A stretch of DNA of 64,000 bases from Lethocerus indicus (lineage: Eukaryota > Arthropoda > Insecta > Hemiptera > Belostomatidae), in NCBI GenBank assembly GCA_019843655.1, contig JACDQD010000004.1, positions 2,046,001 through 2,110,000 of the forward strand, in the 5' to 3' direction. This document shows positions 1-12,239 of the stretch, piece by piece. Positions within the stretch are counted from its first letter, which is position 1. Every line of letters starts with the position of its first letter. Both the position numbers and the translations under genes were made by a program. The notes beneath the pieces were generated by a model. The model was given only the letters and a program-made list of their open reading frames with translations. It was not told the DNA's origin and ran no database searches.

Positions 1-2126
1 TTAAGCGCTGTAAACTTTCGGATGCAGTCAACCTCCAGCCACCGCTAAACGATATGACGACACGGCGCTTAATCAATTGTTAAATAATTCGGGTATGTGT
101 GCGTTCAGTGTTTTATCGAGATTCACTCGTCTTCAGCGAGAAATTCATTTTCAATTAACTTTGATTATATATAACTTATCTCAAAGGTCTCGAAGAAGGG
201 TTTAGCCAATGATTTATAACACTCGCGGACCAATCTGACCAGAGTGTATGCTCGTTTATTTACTTATCCTTATGTATTCTATAACGCAATAGGGAGAGGG
301 AGATGGCTATGTCGGTTTTTATTTTAAAAAAAAATACTATTTTCATACGTTCCCTTAAAACTACAACTTAGGCTTAGTTCATTCCAGTACACGTGGACAT
401 GCTGTTCGATTTCGTCCATCGTTCGGCTCATTTCCCCGCGTGAATTTACATATAGATATTGTCCATTTCATCGTCACTATCTACGCCGTTTTCGAAACGA
501 ATAGAAAAAAATTTTGTTCAAGGAATACGCTCCATTAGTTCCCGAATGACGTATCAATTAATTTATTCGTCTCTGAAATAGAACCGTTATTAAGATTAAA
601 ATTGAATTGTCGCTTTGGCATTTCGACCGAAATTTAAAAAGAAAATGTAAATTATACGACCTCCTTTAGGACGGAAACGACAGTAGAAAGACCTTAAAAA
701 TAAATACCGCAATTTTCGGAGGTATTAAATTTCTTTCCGATCTTATTTTAAAACAATTTGAAAACGGCAATTATCGGTTAGCTGGAACTTATGAATAATA
801 AAAAGGACAAGCGACAAATCCTTTATTTAAATAATGAAGTACGCTCAATTTTAACCTGTTTTCGGGAAGAATTAGGGACCTTATAATTTTTTTTTTTTTT
901 TGAATTCCGCGAAAATAACTGTCACGCAATGAATGTCGGATATTGCGGGGTGGGGGGGGGTGGGGGTGGACGAACATTCGAAAATTAATAATTCAAACTG
1001 GAGTCACTTTAACTACAACGAACTAGTGAAATCCCCAAACCCCCACCCACCCCAGGCAATTGGCCGGAACCCGACTGTGGTTCGCGTGCCGGACCTAGGC
1101 CACTTCTTAGGCGAAGATATGATGATTAATGAATGAATAATAAACTCGGATTATATTAAAGGACCATTGATTCGGCCGAAAGGAAGCCCTTTTTCGCCTA
1201 TCGGCTCCGGCCCGACCGACAAAACTTGAAAGGGGGGATTCGGTTCAAAAACAACAATTCAGAAACGGAACAAAACGTTTTTCCAATAAGTGGAATAAGA
1301 CGGAGAACGTTTCAGATGAACTGGACTAATTATCTGGCCTCGTACCGTTGAAACAAAATGATATACAGATAGAACACCATTAATGGACAACATGTCGTTA
1401 ATTTATACATATATTTTAGCCAAATTTACTTTAATTATTTAAACCCAATTGCAGCTCAAACATTTGGGGGTGAAAATAGTTTCGATGAATGCACCCGTAC
1501 AGCTTTGGTTTCTTGCACAGCGTGGACAGTTTCTTGGTCGAAATTCTTCCAATTCCATAAACTCTCGTTGGCGTTGACCATAAACTATAATTCGTTTAAT
1601 AGCGTTAATAGCTGTCATCTCTGAAGAATTTCAAACCTAACGCTCAAAATCGTGCATCCCTTTCGAAGGAAATTTGGTACCAGGATAGATGGGTAGGTTT
1701 CATCGTCTGGCCCCCAATGACATAAATATATATATAATTTATTATTTATCCATGCAGTGGCCTATTTTCTGGCTTCATAAAATCTAATATATTGTTGCCA
1801 AACTAATGCAGGATTTTGCGCATTCGGTTTGAAATTATATCAAGTTTCAGGCGGCAGCTCAAAGTTATTTAATCGATTTATGGGCCCGACTCTGGAAATT
1901 GAATTTGGACTGAATTAAATATTTTTTTTTGAGCTTCAATATATAATATTATACGTTAAGAGGCGTTAAAGGACACGGCTTAGCTCCCGGTCTGCGTTAG
2001 GGAAAATCGTTTCCACGAGTAGACCATCTGTCGTTATTTTATCTGCAGCTATAAAAAATTGAAGGCCACATCGGGAAAATCAAATCGAAGGCCTCTAAGA
2101 ACTCTTTTTCTTGCTTTTTTCCCCAG
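1..2126. other. AT-rich stretch, no gene recognised
   Basis: I see no supportable exon here. G-runs near 948-967 and a C-rich run near 1037-1052 stand out from the AT-rich background. Earlier exons of the coiled-coil gene that ends at 3272 could lie here or left of the window, but I could not identify any by splice sites plus coding sense. Confidence 0.5.
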
Positions 2127-3272
2127 AAATCTGAAGGCACGACCGGACAATGAGGCCGAGAGGAGACAACTAGAAGAGGACAGGTATAAAGAGAGGAAAA
2201 AAGCCCAGAAGAGGAATAGAGATTTAATAAAGGTATTGAGATTTTCTACCCTCTGTGAATTTCCTTCCAGTCGGAGAATAGACATTGGAAGGGAATTTGG
2301 GCCCAAATTCTGTTCCCTCTAAAAGAAACTTTTATTATTACTGTTATTAACGGTACTCGAACACGATGCATGCCATAGTTTTTTTTTTCTAGTTTGCGGA
2401 TCGCGTGGAAATTACAGATTAATGTTAATGAGTTTTTCGCCCCAACAAAAACAATCGGTCAAATTATCCGAAGGAGTTTTGCAAAATCGGCGATTTTGAA
2501 GTTGAGAAACTGTAAACACTGTAAAATGGATTTTATTTCGGATAATCGAAAAATGCCGGGGAATCGGCTGCGTTTTTAAATAATTGATAATTATAGATTG
2601 ATAACTACAATTTGCGGCAATTTAAAACAATTTTCAATTTTAATGCATGTTTTTCCCGCCGTAAATGGCCGTTATCTCAATTTATGCAAACGAGCATGAC
2701 CCCACGATCAATGTTTCAGCTAAATATTTGTACGTGTCAACCTTCAACTTAATGCTTCGATCAGCAAGTATATTTTCCAATTAATTTGAAATTGTGCAAA
2801 ATCATAGTACGGCTCTGCGAAATCAGTAAACTGATAAAATATCTATTTTAAACGTTGATTTTTGAATAATTACATTAATTAGCCTACACGTTAGGGCCAT
2901 GTCCCAGGCTTGAAACGTATACAGTTACGGCACAGTGGCATTACGTCGGTAATATGTTGGGAGGAAATATTTTTTGTGTTTTCAGTTCTGACGACATCAA
3001 CGAAAGTGGGAACAAGAAATAATTTATTCTACAAGAATAATATACACGAAATCAGTGTACAATTTCCTTTAAAATGCAGAACCAAAACGTTTCGGTTTTT
3101 GTTTCAGGACCTGGAGCTTACGGTCGCCCGATTGAGGACCAGAGCTTTGTATTCTCCGACCAAAGAACACCTTGAAAGGGCAAAATCCAATTATCTAGAA
3201 CGAATAGAAGAGCTATACAGTCGGCAATATAACAGATGTCCGGATTCTAGTCAAGTTAATAGGGACTCGTAG
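2127..3272 (+). CDS. 3'-terminal exons of an unrecognised coiled-coil protein (join 2127-2232, 3108-3272)
   Basis: I do not recognise this gene. Two exons fit together in frame. The first follows a long pyrimidine tract ending ccccag (2121-2126), carries one leftover base plus 35 codons, and ends at a donor AAG|gtattg in phase 0. The second follows ttttgtttcag, starts at 3108 and encodes 54 residues to a TAG stop at 3270-3272. The 89 visible residues are charged and probably helical: a Glu/Arg/Lys-rich run (NEAERRQLEEDRYKERKKAQ), then an amphipathic stretch with LERAKSNYLERIEELY. A coiled coil is therefore likely. The N-terminal part is missing from what I can see. The gene is transcribed toward LRRC51, whose start codon is about 330 bases downstream, so the two could share regulatory DNA. 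An unrelated open frame continues upstream of 2127, but the pyrimidine tract argues that it is intron. Function unknown; this could also be a decayed gene end. Confidence 0.5.
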
Positions 3273-3328
3273 ACAAATTTCAATGTAGGACATTGTGTGT
3301 AGATAAAGCATTGTCGTCCATTAAAAAG

Positions 3329-3429
3329 TATTGGGTCGGCAACTAAGTCATTGGGGCTTTCGTCGCTAGCTGGAGACGGAGTTATTTGTATTTTTACATC
3401 TTCACACCTATAGAGAGTATTCTGAAATG
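3329..3429 (+). mobile_element. solo end of a mariner-like element
   Basis: From 3329 the sequence TATTGGGTCGGCAACTAAGT matches the well-known terminal repeat type of mariner elements, preceded by the usual TA. The next bases (cattggggctttcg, then a short cggagttatttg block) also resemble mariner subterminal sequence. No opposite end or transposase is visible, so this is a remnant. It sits between the stop codon of the coiled-coil gene and the start of LRRC51, where it could form part of the LRRC51 5' region. The right-hand limit is approximate. Confidence 0.6.
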
Positions 3430-3602
3430 TTTATTACATGTTGTGCGTACCAAAAAATGAGCAATTGCCCGAAGATGAGAAGAATCCGCAATTATTTAGT
3501 TGCCAGCCCAATAGTATTTTAATTTTAAGGGACACCAACAAAATTAGACCAAATTCAACTGCAATTTCTAGATCTTTCTTATATTTCTGTTGCAGTGACA
3601 AG

Positions 3603-5301
3603 ATGGTGACAATAGGTGATATAAACGGGCCGCCGTTGGATTTTTCCTTCAAAGGTCTGCACACAATCGACGAGATGAAAACTGAAAAACCGAGGCAGGG
3701 GGCGAAAAAATACAAACGTGCAACAAACGGCAAATATTACTGTTCGTCGGTACGCCTCAACAACAATTTGCTTTCAACAATAAGTGGGCTACATACTGTC
3801 ATCACAGACGTAAGAAACATTTAGTAATTGATATATTTTTCAGTTTGTTGAGTACATTTACAAAAAAAAGGGGTAATCGGAAGAAATACACAGAATTTAA
3901 GTGGTATTTTAAATTACGGCAACAAATTGCATTCAGTATATTATTTATTAGTTGAGGTGCAATTTAAGTGTACTAAAATAGTACAGATTGTAGATTGGTG
4001 ATGTTGTTTCTGTCTCCTCTCGCCGGTTTCGTCTTCTGCTAGACCGGTTTCGGCCGCTCGCCGTCTTCAGTGCCCGAAAAACGTCCAGAGTGGCTGCCAA
4101 CACCGCTACTGAAGATGGCGAGCAGCCGAAACCGGTCTGGCAAAAGAGAGAGAGAGCAGCGAGAGGCGATAGAAAGACACGAAATCTGGGGGTATTCCAA
4201 CCCCTCGCAGACCAAAAAACAGGTATGATAAGCTAGTTTCCTGGTGTGTTGTGATTTTAAATTTATTAAATTCTATTCCAGATGGTGGAAACGCCGGAGA
4301 AACTGACCTGGTTAGATTTGTCCTTCAATCGACTGTCATCGCTGCCCCCGGATTTGACGTCTTTCACAAATCTCAAAATTCTCTATCTCCACGGAAACGC
4401 TCTCTCTGACATAACTACAGTTCTACGGCCATTGAAGTCAGTGCTCGGTCATTGCGGGGAAAATAATTTAAACGTGAACATTTCACGACCTAAAAAATTA
4501 TTTTATATTCTTACAATATTGCTTATGAATTGCTCAGTGGAACTACTTGAAAAAATACGGAAATATTAAATCGTTTATTATTGGATCCTTTTTTTTAAAA
4601 AGTACACCAAAGAATATCTGTAAAGTACAAAGTACCAAAGAACCTATGGGGTGGAGGACTAAATTGAGCAATGATTTTTTTGATTCCATATATACTAATT
4701 TCTTAGATGTGAAACCTGTGTTTAGAATTTAGGAATGCTCTATTTTTATTTTTCCGTGGGTTCATTTTGATTTTCCAAAGTTTAACTTAATTTATTTAAA
4801 ATTATTTTTAAACCGTTTAGCAATTTCATAGGAGAGACACTTCGAGTGTGGACTATTTAGATGTAACTAGTGGGTACTGTAGTTCTAACCATTTTTATTG
4901 AAACTGTAATGAAAATATTTGAAGTGCATTGAAAACTTTATTTCATTCAATCTCCAAATGCAGGAGCCACCCTATATGCATAATTATATTTCATGAAATA
5001 TTCTTTTAAATATTTACAACTATTTTTTATGAGCATTATATTTTAGATGTATTTTTAAAAGGTCAAGTTCAAATTGTATGTGTTTATTTCTAGGACATTG
5101 GAGGGATTGATCAGTTTGACACTTCATGGAAATCCGCTTGAAGAGAGAAAGAATTATAGAAATAAAGTTCTGTTGGGTTTACCGCACTTGAAGAGTCTTG
5201 ATTTCAATAATATCACTTCTGCTGACCGCAAGCGCATTGCTGCGCAGATGAAACATCCCCACGGCGGTTCGCTAACGCCCCATCACGGTAGCAAATTCTA
5301 A
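3603..5301 (+). CDS. LRRC51: LRRC51-like leucine-rich repeat protein, 3 coding exons (join 3603-3809, 4282-4436, 5094-5301)
   Basis: The exons join to a complete 189-residue protein, close to the ~192 residues of vertebrate LRRC51. Exon 1 (3603-3809) encodes residues 1-69, with the family's PPLDFSF motif at 10-16 and a first repeat around RLNNNLL (51-57). Exon 2 (4282-4436) holds LTWLDLSFNRLSSLP (77-91) and LKILYLHGN (100-108). Exon 3 (5094-5301) holds LISLTLHGNPLEE (126-138) and the capping stretch ending at TAA. Splice sites are GAC|gtaaga, cag|ATG, TTGAA|gtcagt and tctag|GACA, with phases 0 and 2. The start was set at the ATG seven bases after a strong acceptor (tttctgttgcag, to 3595); the open frame upstream is intron-like. 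LRRC51 is a small leucine-rich repeat protein thought to act through protein contacts, with expression linked to ciliated tissue. Its exact role here is inference. Intron 1 is half filled by a family P element. Confidence 0.9.
3990..4227 (+). mobile_element. family P palindromic element inside LRRC51 intron 1
   Basis: Left and right arms are imperfect reverse complements: tgtctcctctcgccgg on the left, and a right arm with gaaaccggtctggcaaaag. The right end carries the family tail (ccaacccctcgcagacc to aacaggtatg). The element makes up about half of the 472-base intron and lies between the two splice sites without touching them. Confidence 0.85.
4105..4141 (+). ncRNA. hammerhead-like ribozyme motif in family P right arm (intronic)
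   Basis: Read on the + strand: GCUA (4105-4108), CUGAAGA (4109-4115), stem II GGC/GCC, GAAA, CCGGUC with the predicted cut after 4137, then UGGC pairing with GCUA through one G-U wobble. This is the order of a type I hammerhead. A bulged U before stem II and a stem III that can only pair between molecules are weak points. It lies in sense within the LRRC51 primary transcript. Confidence 0.5.
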
Positions 5302-5514
5302 AAATCAATTTTTCCATGTCGGCTTTCATCGCTTTCATTGTGACCATATAGTGTATTTTATTCTTGTATGCTTTTAAGATATACCCAAACTAGTATCATG
5401 TTTTGTGTTATAACAATTGAAGTCGATCGTCATTCAGAATTCAATAGCTATAAAGTAAAGAGTGAGTAAAATATTTTATTTAGATATAAGTTATAGTGAA
5501 AATAATCAGCTGCG

Positions 5515-5520
5515 AATAAA
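5515..5520 (+). terminator. candidate poly(A) signal of LRRC51
   Basis: This is the first AATAAA after the LRRC51 stop codon, 214 bases downstream. Several more AT-rich candidates follow, so actual use is uncertain. Confidence 0.4.
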
Positions 5521-8500
5521 TTGCAGTATTTATATAATATTCATTAAATTATGAAATATGTTTCTTTCAGATAAATATTCGGAATAATATAATGTGCACA
5601 TATCAAAATATTTATCCAACTTTATAATGGTACAATTATGTTAATTCTTAGACAAGTATTTGTATTAATATTGTAAAAGATAAAGTGTACTCAGTTGAAA
5701 TGTTAAATAGTTTCAGTTAATTAATGAACAGTAAATATTTATATAATTTCAGTATTCAATTTAGCTTGTGCCTTCTTTGGGTAATTTTTTTTTGACCAAC
5801 TAGATCAAAAAATTCATTCAAACAAAATATTTTTTTTCTTCACTTGTTATATATTCAATAGGATACTGTGCAAGATTAGATGTCTCTAATGTGGAAACGC
5901 CTCTGTGTATAGTTGAAGAATTAGAAAGACTGTAGCCATCAGGAGTAATGAAGAATGGTTTAGCTCTTCCAGTGTGAAATTTTTAAATAAATTCTATATA
6001 GTAGTACAAAATGTAATAAATATAATACATATGGGTTTTATATATTAATTTATTTAGTTAATTTAATACATTTTCAGTTATTTTTTACTTATTTGATTAT
6101 TTTGGATGAAATAATATGAATTTTCAAATCCTTAGTTATGAAGTCAATAATATTTGTTCTCTTAATAGGTTTCAGTAATTTATTTCCATATTTGTAAATG
6201 AGGGAGCAACAGAGTACTAAGTATAAGACAGTACTGTATATATTAATATGTTGAACAGCTTTTGTAGAATATTATTTTAATATATATAATATTAAATTTC
6301 ACTATGATCTATAAAATATTTATAATGTAGTAATTAGTTTTATAAATGTTGTGAACTATAAAAATTATGTGTAAAATATATTTTAAGACATATTTATTTG
6401 TACTCTTTATATGATACAGATATTTATAATAGAATATTTTTAATACCCCAGTGTTAAAATAATAAGCATTTTGAAGTACAATTAATGGAGTATTAAAATA
6501 AACTTGCTGATTATTTAATCATCCGAATACTATTTTTTATATATTTTACAAAATAACCAAATTATTAACTGTGTGGGAAAATATTGGACTTTTTAATTGG
6601 AATTTTAATTTTAATTTAATTTAAGAATAAATTCATGGACATATGAGACATATGACATATAAGAATGAAAAAAATATTTAGGATTCCTGTACTCATCTTC
6701 CATTGCCATAAGTAAAATTATTAATAAAATAAAAGTATTAATGAAACTTTCAATTTATGATAATATATAATTATTAGAGAATCGCTATTAAAATTTTGAA
6801 TTGACATAAGAGCATAGTAGTTCTATCTGAAATTTATTTGATTTTTCTTTGGAATTTAATTTGAAAGGGATTACAGAAAGTCATAGAGAATAAGAAACAA
6901 AATAAAAATTTTATAGAAACAGTTTTTTCAGATTTGTTATGAATATGCAAATGTAAGTTAAAATTATTGTCATGCCATATTGTATTTAAGTAGTTAGCAA
7001 TTTAATTTCGTAATAATTGGAATTAGTGTCGCAGTAACAAATATCCCAAACAATATGTTTATGAGAAACATTATCTGTAATGAATTACAGATGCCAAGAA
7101 CAAATGATGCAGTTATTGTAAGGCCATTCATCAACTGATTAAATGATCTACTAATTATTTCATAGTTAATAGCCAAATTTAAGCATAGGAAACAAACCAA
7201 TTGTACTATAAATTTATAGCCTAAACTCTGTTTTATCCATCCCTCCTTATTTATCCAACATGTATTAAAAAATATATACTAATGCATTTTACTTTACTAT
7301 TTACAGAAAATTTCAGCAGAAAATAATATATTTTGTTCAACATTTATTATAATCAGAGTAAATTATTACATAAAATACACTAATTTACAAACCCTTTATA
7401 TACAATTTTGTGGTCAATAATACATGAGTTATTTAATAGAGAATTCTTGAAATACTTCAAAATAATTCAATATTGTTTTTATTATAATAAGCTGTATAGT
7501 GTTGCATGGCCCAAAAATGAGGAACTGTTTAATTTTCAATTTAGGAAAATTGTTGTTGCCATCGTCTCAAATTTTTGGTGCCGGATAGGTAAATAAAAAT
7601 GCTGTGAAACATTTAAAATTATTTAAAAAAAAAATTTTTTTTCAGAATAGATAGAGCCTAATATTTGATATATAGGTATTGTTTCACCACCTATCAACAT
7701 CCTAAAATATAAAATAAATATTGAAATTTAATATATATAAAAATCATGTTGAATTTTTATCGTGATGATATCATTTATCCAATGTACCTGCGGCATACTT
7801 TTGTGCTAACAATTGTCCAGGGTAATCTTAAATGTGTACTGGAGTCACGTTCTGTCCCAAATGAACTGAACATTTTTTTCCGATACCTTCCTTACCTACC
7901 CTCCTTTGACTATTACCGGAGGGTTGAAAACTCATGAAATGACTTTCATTCATTCATCCAGAGGTCATTAGCTTCCGGGACGTTTTTTTTTTAATCTCTG
8001 ACCGAATCACAGCTTACAGGATAGTAGTCGTATTGTAATACTTGAGGTATCAGTAGGGGAAAATACTTTCGGACTTTTTTGTCTTCAGTGCACCAGGTTA
8101 TCGGTACAAGGAAATTTCAACCTGACGATTGATAACGGGGGTGTTATCGTAATTGCCGGTTAGTTTTACTTTCATTAGATTTTTTTGATTTTTTTTGGGG
8201 GCAAAATCTGCGAAATCGATAATGATTTATAATTGAAAGTACTGGGCCGGTTCGGGATCGATCAGTGTCATTTTATGGACCCGCACCGAAAGAATATGAA
8301 CTGTCATGTTACGCATCAATGCCTACGCATCGAACAGGAGGCTGCCTGTCGCCCCCACCCCCCCCTCCCACAGCATTCCCCTTTTGCCGTTGATTGAGTG
8401 TCAGTCATACGGGGGATGTTCAATCGCCAGTCATTTTCGCTTTTATCCTATTGTATTAATCACTGTTGTTGTGATTTTCAAATTGAAATAAGAGGTAACT

Positions 8501-9100
8501 TCAGAAATTGAAAAAAAAACCTCCAAGGAAGTATCCAGCAAAATTCTGTGCGTAAAACTAACCAAGAAAACATTTAATCAATTGATTACAGGTACCTCGT
8601 AAAGTTCTAAATTCTTCGGTTTCTATTATAGTAACTTTCCCCGATTGCTGTAACAACACTGTACGACGATGCAACTTGTATATTTAGACTTGATACTCGT
8701 GTACAAAGTCAAAAGGTGTATATCGTCCACGATATCCTGTTTGTATTAAAAGAAAATTGATTGTTACAACAGGTTCTTCTCACCTGGCCACTACGTGACT
8801 TTCGGCTTCCCGCTGGAGCGGAATCCTTTCTCCTGGGAGTTGTAATTAGAAAATGAAAAATGAAATGGAAAACAAATTGAAATGAGTGCCTGTGTGTCCT
8901 GTTCCTTCTGGAGTTTCCTTGTTGCTCGTGAGCTCAAAATCGTCTATTTGAAATTTCGTCCTCTGCTTGAAATTCGCTGTCTTCGCGAGCTTGAAATTGA
9001 AACGCTGTCATTCTTCAGCTCTTCTTTCTCGCTGTCGATTTCTTCCAATTTGAAATCTATTCCAATTTCTCCGGCCATTCTTTCACTGGAACGACAGAAG
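5521..9100. other. AT-rich intergenic DNA, nothing recognised
   Basis: Very AT-rich to about 7.7 kb, then mixed. A short hydrophobic minus-strand open frame (6994-7200) has no supporting features. 8882-9100 contains imperfect repeats of a ttgaaatt unit leading into the minisatellite. No gene, RNA or mobile element could be supported. Confidence 0.5.
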
Positions 9101-9224
9101 CCAAGGACAACCAAGGACAACCAAGGACAACCAAGGACAACCAAGGACAACCAAGGACAACCAAGGACAACCAAGGACAACCAAGGACAACCAAGGACAA
9201 CCAAGGACAACCAAGGACAACCAA
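9101..9224. repeat. 10-bp minisatellite, 12 perfect copies of CCAAGGACAA
   Basis: Twelve identical tandem units (9101-9220) plus a few bases. The unit is not a multiple of three and contains no stop in any frame, so open frames run through it on both strands. These are by-products of the repeat, not evidence for genes. Confidence 0.95.
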
Positions 9225-9878
9225 AAACCGTTTGCAGATACGAAATCCTCTCTCTCTTCTGTAAAGGCCCAACATACTCAATTTCATTGGTCTTGGCTAT
9301 TAACAAGAGAATGTTTAATGATTATATTTTTTGATTATATGTTTGGATTTCTGACAATTGGCGATGCCAGTCATATAAGTCTCATCTTATCGGCTCTAGG
9401 TCTTATTACTTTCTGCCGATTGTGACTCTGGCCAGTGTCCCCCTCCTCGTGTGCACGCCTGGGTATGGCTTAGGTATAGTCGCCTATACCTATAGGTACA
9501 GGTCGTTTCTCATACCGGTCGGGAGAAATCATATAAGTGCTCAACCAGACTCAGCCACCCACCAAGTCCTTTGATTAACTTCAGCCCGCTCAGCCACCCT
9601 CAGCGGTTCGGGGGTTGGACGGAGCGCTTTAAACAGTACGTTAGGGCTTTTCGAATCGAATTTTTCACATAGTTCAGGCAGCATTACACCGATTTAAAAA
9701 GATCGAAGCCGTCCAATAATAATCTGCATGTACAATTTTGCAGAACCGTGAAATTTTTACGATTTGCAAATTTGCAAATTCTCTTTCCAATCAGTCATTT
9801 CTAGACCGGTTTACATTTTTCACAACCGTCGGCAGTGAGTATTCCGTCAAAAACATAGTGTTTTTTGGTGGACATAAC

Positions 9879-9881
<3 letters not shown>

Positions 9882-9942
<61 letters not shown>
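9882..9942. repeat. (TA)n microsatellite
   Basis: About 30 uninterrupted TA units. Confidence 0.95.
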
Positions 9943-9945
<3 letters not shown>

Positions 9946-10699
9946 ATATGCTTAAGTAACTTACTAAGTTGCAGCAACAAGTATTACTTAGGACCAAATT
10001 TAAACCACAAGTGTAACCCATTATACGTTAAGGTAAAGCATATCTTTCGTTTTCTAAAGGTATTCCCATATTATATAATGCTGTCCTGTTTCGAGTCACA
10101 AAATATAATTGCGTTAAATTAAAACTCTAGATTTTAAGGCTGATTATGACATTAAAAGGTTATATTAATAGAACTGTCTATCTGTTTATTTATAATCACC
10201 CTAGAAAAATATTTAAAAATATATGAAATATATGAAGATATTTATTCCTTGTAAATGTTGTCTTACTATCCTAAATCTTGCAATTTTAGGTGTTAAAATT
10301 AGTTTCATTACTATACGCTTCGTACTTTTTTATTTTCGTTAAGAAAAATTTATTATAGTAAAATATCGTAGCGTGTTAGAGAAATAGAATTTAAAAAAAA
10401 ATTACTTTCATCGAAATATTTCAGCGTTTTATTCATGAATGAAGTTCTATTAATTCTTATTGCTGCATTCACTTGAGTGCCGTTCGCTTTTTAAATATTC
10501 TAATTTAAATTTTTACGGAACGGATACTCCGCAGTGAGGGTTGCTTTGTTTAAAAACAGCTACCTCTATATAGAAAAGGTGAAAAGCTAAAAAACCAAGT
10601 AAATGGGGGACAGATTTCTTTCTGTCGTCGTTATCGCGTTTCGAATATGCTCGTTGCTCGTCCGAGAATTCGAGAAGGACGGGATTCCCACGTTCGGGA
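9943..10699. other. AT-rich spacer, nothing recognised
   Basis: No coding, RNA or repeat structure could be supported. Confidence 0.4.
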
Positions 10700-11720
10700 T
10701 CGATTATTTCCGAGGCCCAGAAATATGAAATAGGGACAAAAGGGGGGTTGTTTGAAGCGTCGGTAAATTTCGGAGATTTGAAAAGATGGGCGTGTCTCGC
10801 TCGGGTCCGGGCCCCAGGTGGGCCTCTATTTCTGCTCGTTTTAAAAACGAGCCCCTACCCCTGGGTAGGGTAGGCGGGCGGGCGGGGACGCACACACCGC
10901 TCTACTCTTTTAGTTTTTGATTGATTTCCACCCCCTCCGCATCACCGACGCCACCAACCACCCCCTCCGCCACGCTCCGCTCTAAACTCCCTACTATTTC
11001 ATCCCCCACCCCCCCAAGCCAGTGCTCAAAACACAAATCTCTCCCTCCCACCCCCTCTCTCTCTCTCTCTCGGGTCGCTCTCTCTTTCACTCTCACTCTC
11101 CCTCCCCCCACCACCCCCTCCGACAGCACTAGGCACGCAGGAGCGCCCAACCATCCCAACCGGGCGGAGCTGCCGCCTCTACCATCCCTCGGTCTAACTT
11201 TTGACATTTGATATTTTTGTATTTTATGAAGGAAATGCGAGTGGGAGGGTTGAGAGGAGAAGGGTGAAGGGGTGGGTGGTGGCTGGCCCCGGAGAGAGGG
11301 GAGCATCCCCCCCTTTCACTCTCTCTCTCTCTCTCTCTCTCTCATCCACTGTCTCTCTCCGTCTGTTCGCTTTCACTCTCGCCCTCTCACTAACTCTCTC
11401 TCTCTCTCTCCCACTCTCACTCTCGTTGCCCCCCCCACCCCTCACTCTCGCTCTCGCTCTGGGATTTAGTTGGAAAATCAATACTAGGAAATGTAAATGT
11501 GTAGTAGTATGAGCTGGCGCGGGTTTTATTTCCCTCCACGGGGCGCCATCCCCTACCACCACCCTTCACGCTGCGCACTTTTCCCCATTACAGATGTTAG
11601 TACGCTACTAGCCCCCCCCCCTCATCCCCTACCGCCGTCCCCCCCACTGAAAAGTCCCACTCATTATATTGATTCGCAATTTTCTTTTATTATATTCGTT
11701 TCCACGAGTTGAGACTCTAT
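10700..11720. repeat. GC-rich, pyrimidine-biased low-complexity island with (CT)n tracts
   Basis: The + strand is strongly C/T-rich, with (CT)n runs near 11050, 11320 and 11400 and poly-C stretches. Overlapping Ser/Leu/Pro-rich open frames on both strands are compositional. Confidence 0.8.
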
Positions 11721-12033
11721 TAGGCCGACTCTGTTTTCCCTCGCATACTCCGAAAGCGATTCGTCTAGGTGATTTTTTAACTGATATTTAAATTATTTCC
11801 TCACGATTGGCGAAAAGTCAAAACTTTCTATCCGTCACAGGACCAAAAGAGGGCAGAAAATCACAGGAGAGTCTTCATTTTGTGGCGGAATTTTTATTTC
11901 ACACACTGGTGTTATTCGCAATAGTTCTAGTAACAATCTCCTCTGAATGTATTTTTTACAATAATATTTTCATCATTAAACCAATTATAGACACAAATAT
12001 TAAATTATAAATATTATAATTCCGAAACCATAA
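11721..12033. other. spacer, nothing recognised
   Basis: No supportable feature between the GC-rich island and the TTAA-flanked MITE. Confidence 0.4.
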
Positions 12034-12037
12034 TTAA

Positions 12038-12235
12038 CCCTCTATGGGCCGAATTTTTATTTTAAATCCAAAAAAATTGGTGTAATGAAAAATCAGCAAT
12101 TATAAACCTATATAAAGCTTAACAAAGTTATAGGATTAAGATTTATCCTCCATCTCAAGAAAAAAGCTATAATTATTTGGTAAAATCTCGATTAATTCGA
12201 ATTGTGAACTGAAAGTTAAAAGGGCCCAAAGAGGG
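12038..12235. mobile_element. piggyBac-type MITE with TTAA target duplications
   Basis: The 198-bp element begins CCCTCTATGGGCC and ends GGGCCCAAAGAGGG, which are inverted repeats, and is flanked on both sides by TTAA (12034-12037 and 12236-12239). A TTAA duplication and CCC..GGG termini are hallmarks of the piggyBac superfamily. It has no coding capacity. Confidence 0.85.
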
Positions 12236-12239
12236 TTAA

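Noticed and set aside
3438..3602. Upstream extension of the LRRC51 open frame
   Set aside because: It contains a clear pyrimidine tract and acceptor (to 3595) just before the ATG, and its peptide does not resemble the LRRC51 N-terminus.
6994..7200. Hydrophobic minus-strand open frame resembling a membrane segment
   Set aside because: AT-rich DNA readily encodes hydrophobic stretches; no splice sites, neighbouring exons or family motif were seen.
9101..9224. Possible CRISPR-like array
   Set aside because: Units are directly tandem and identical with no spacers, and the context is eukaryotic.
8882..9334. 150-codon open frame across the 10-bp minisatellite
   Set aside because: The repeat is open in every frame on both strands, and the flanking residues show no domain.
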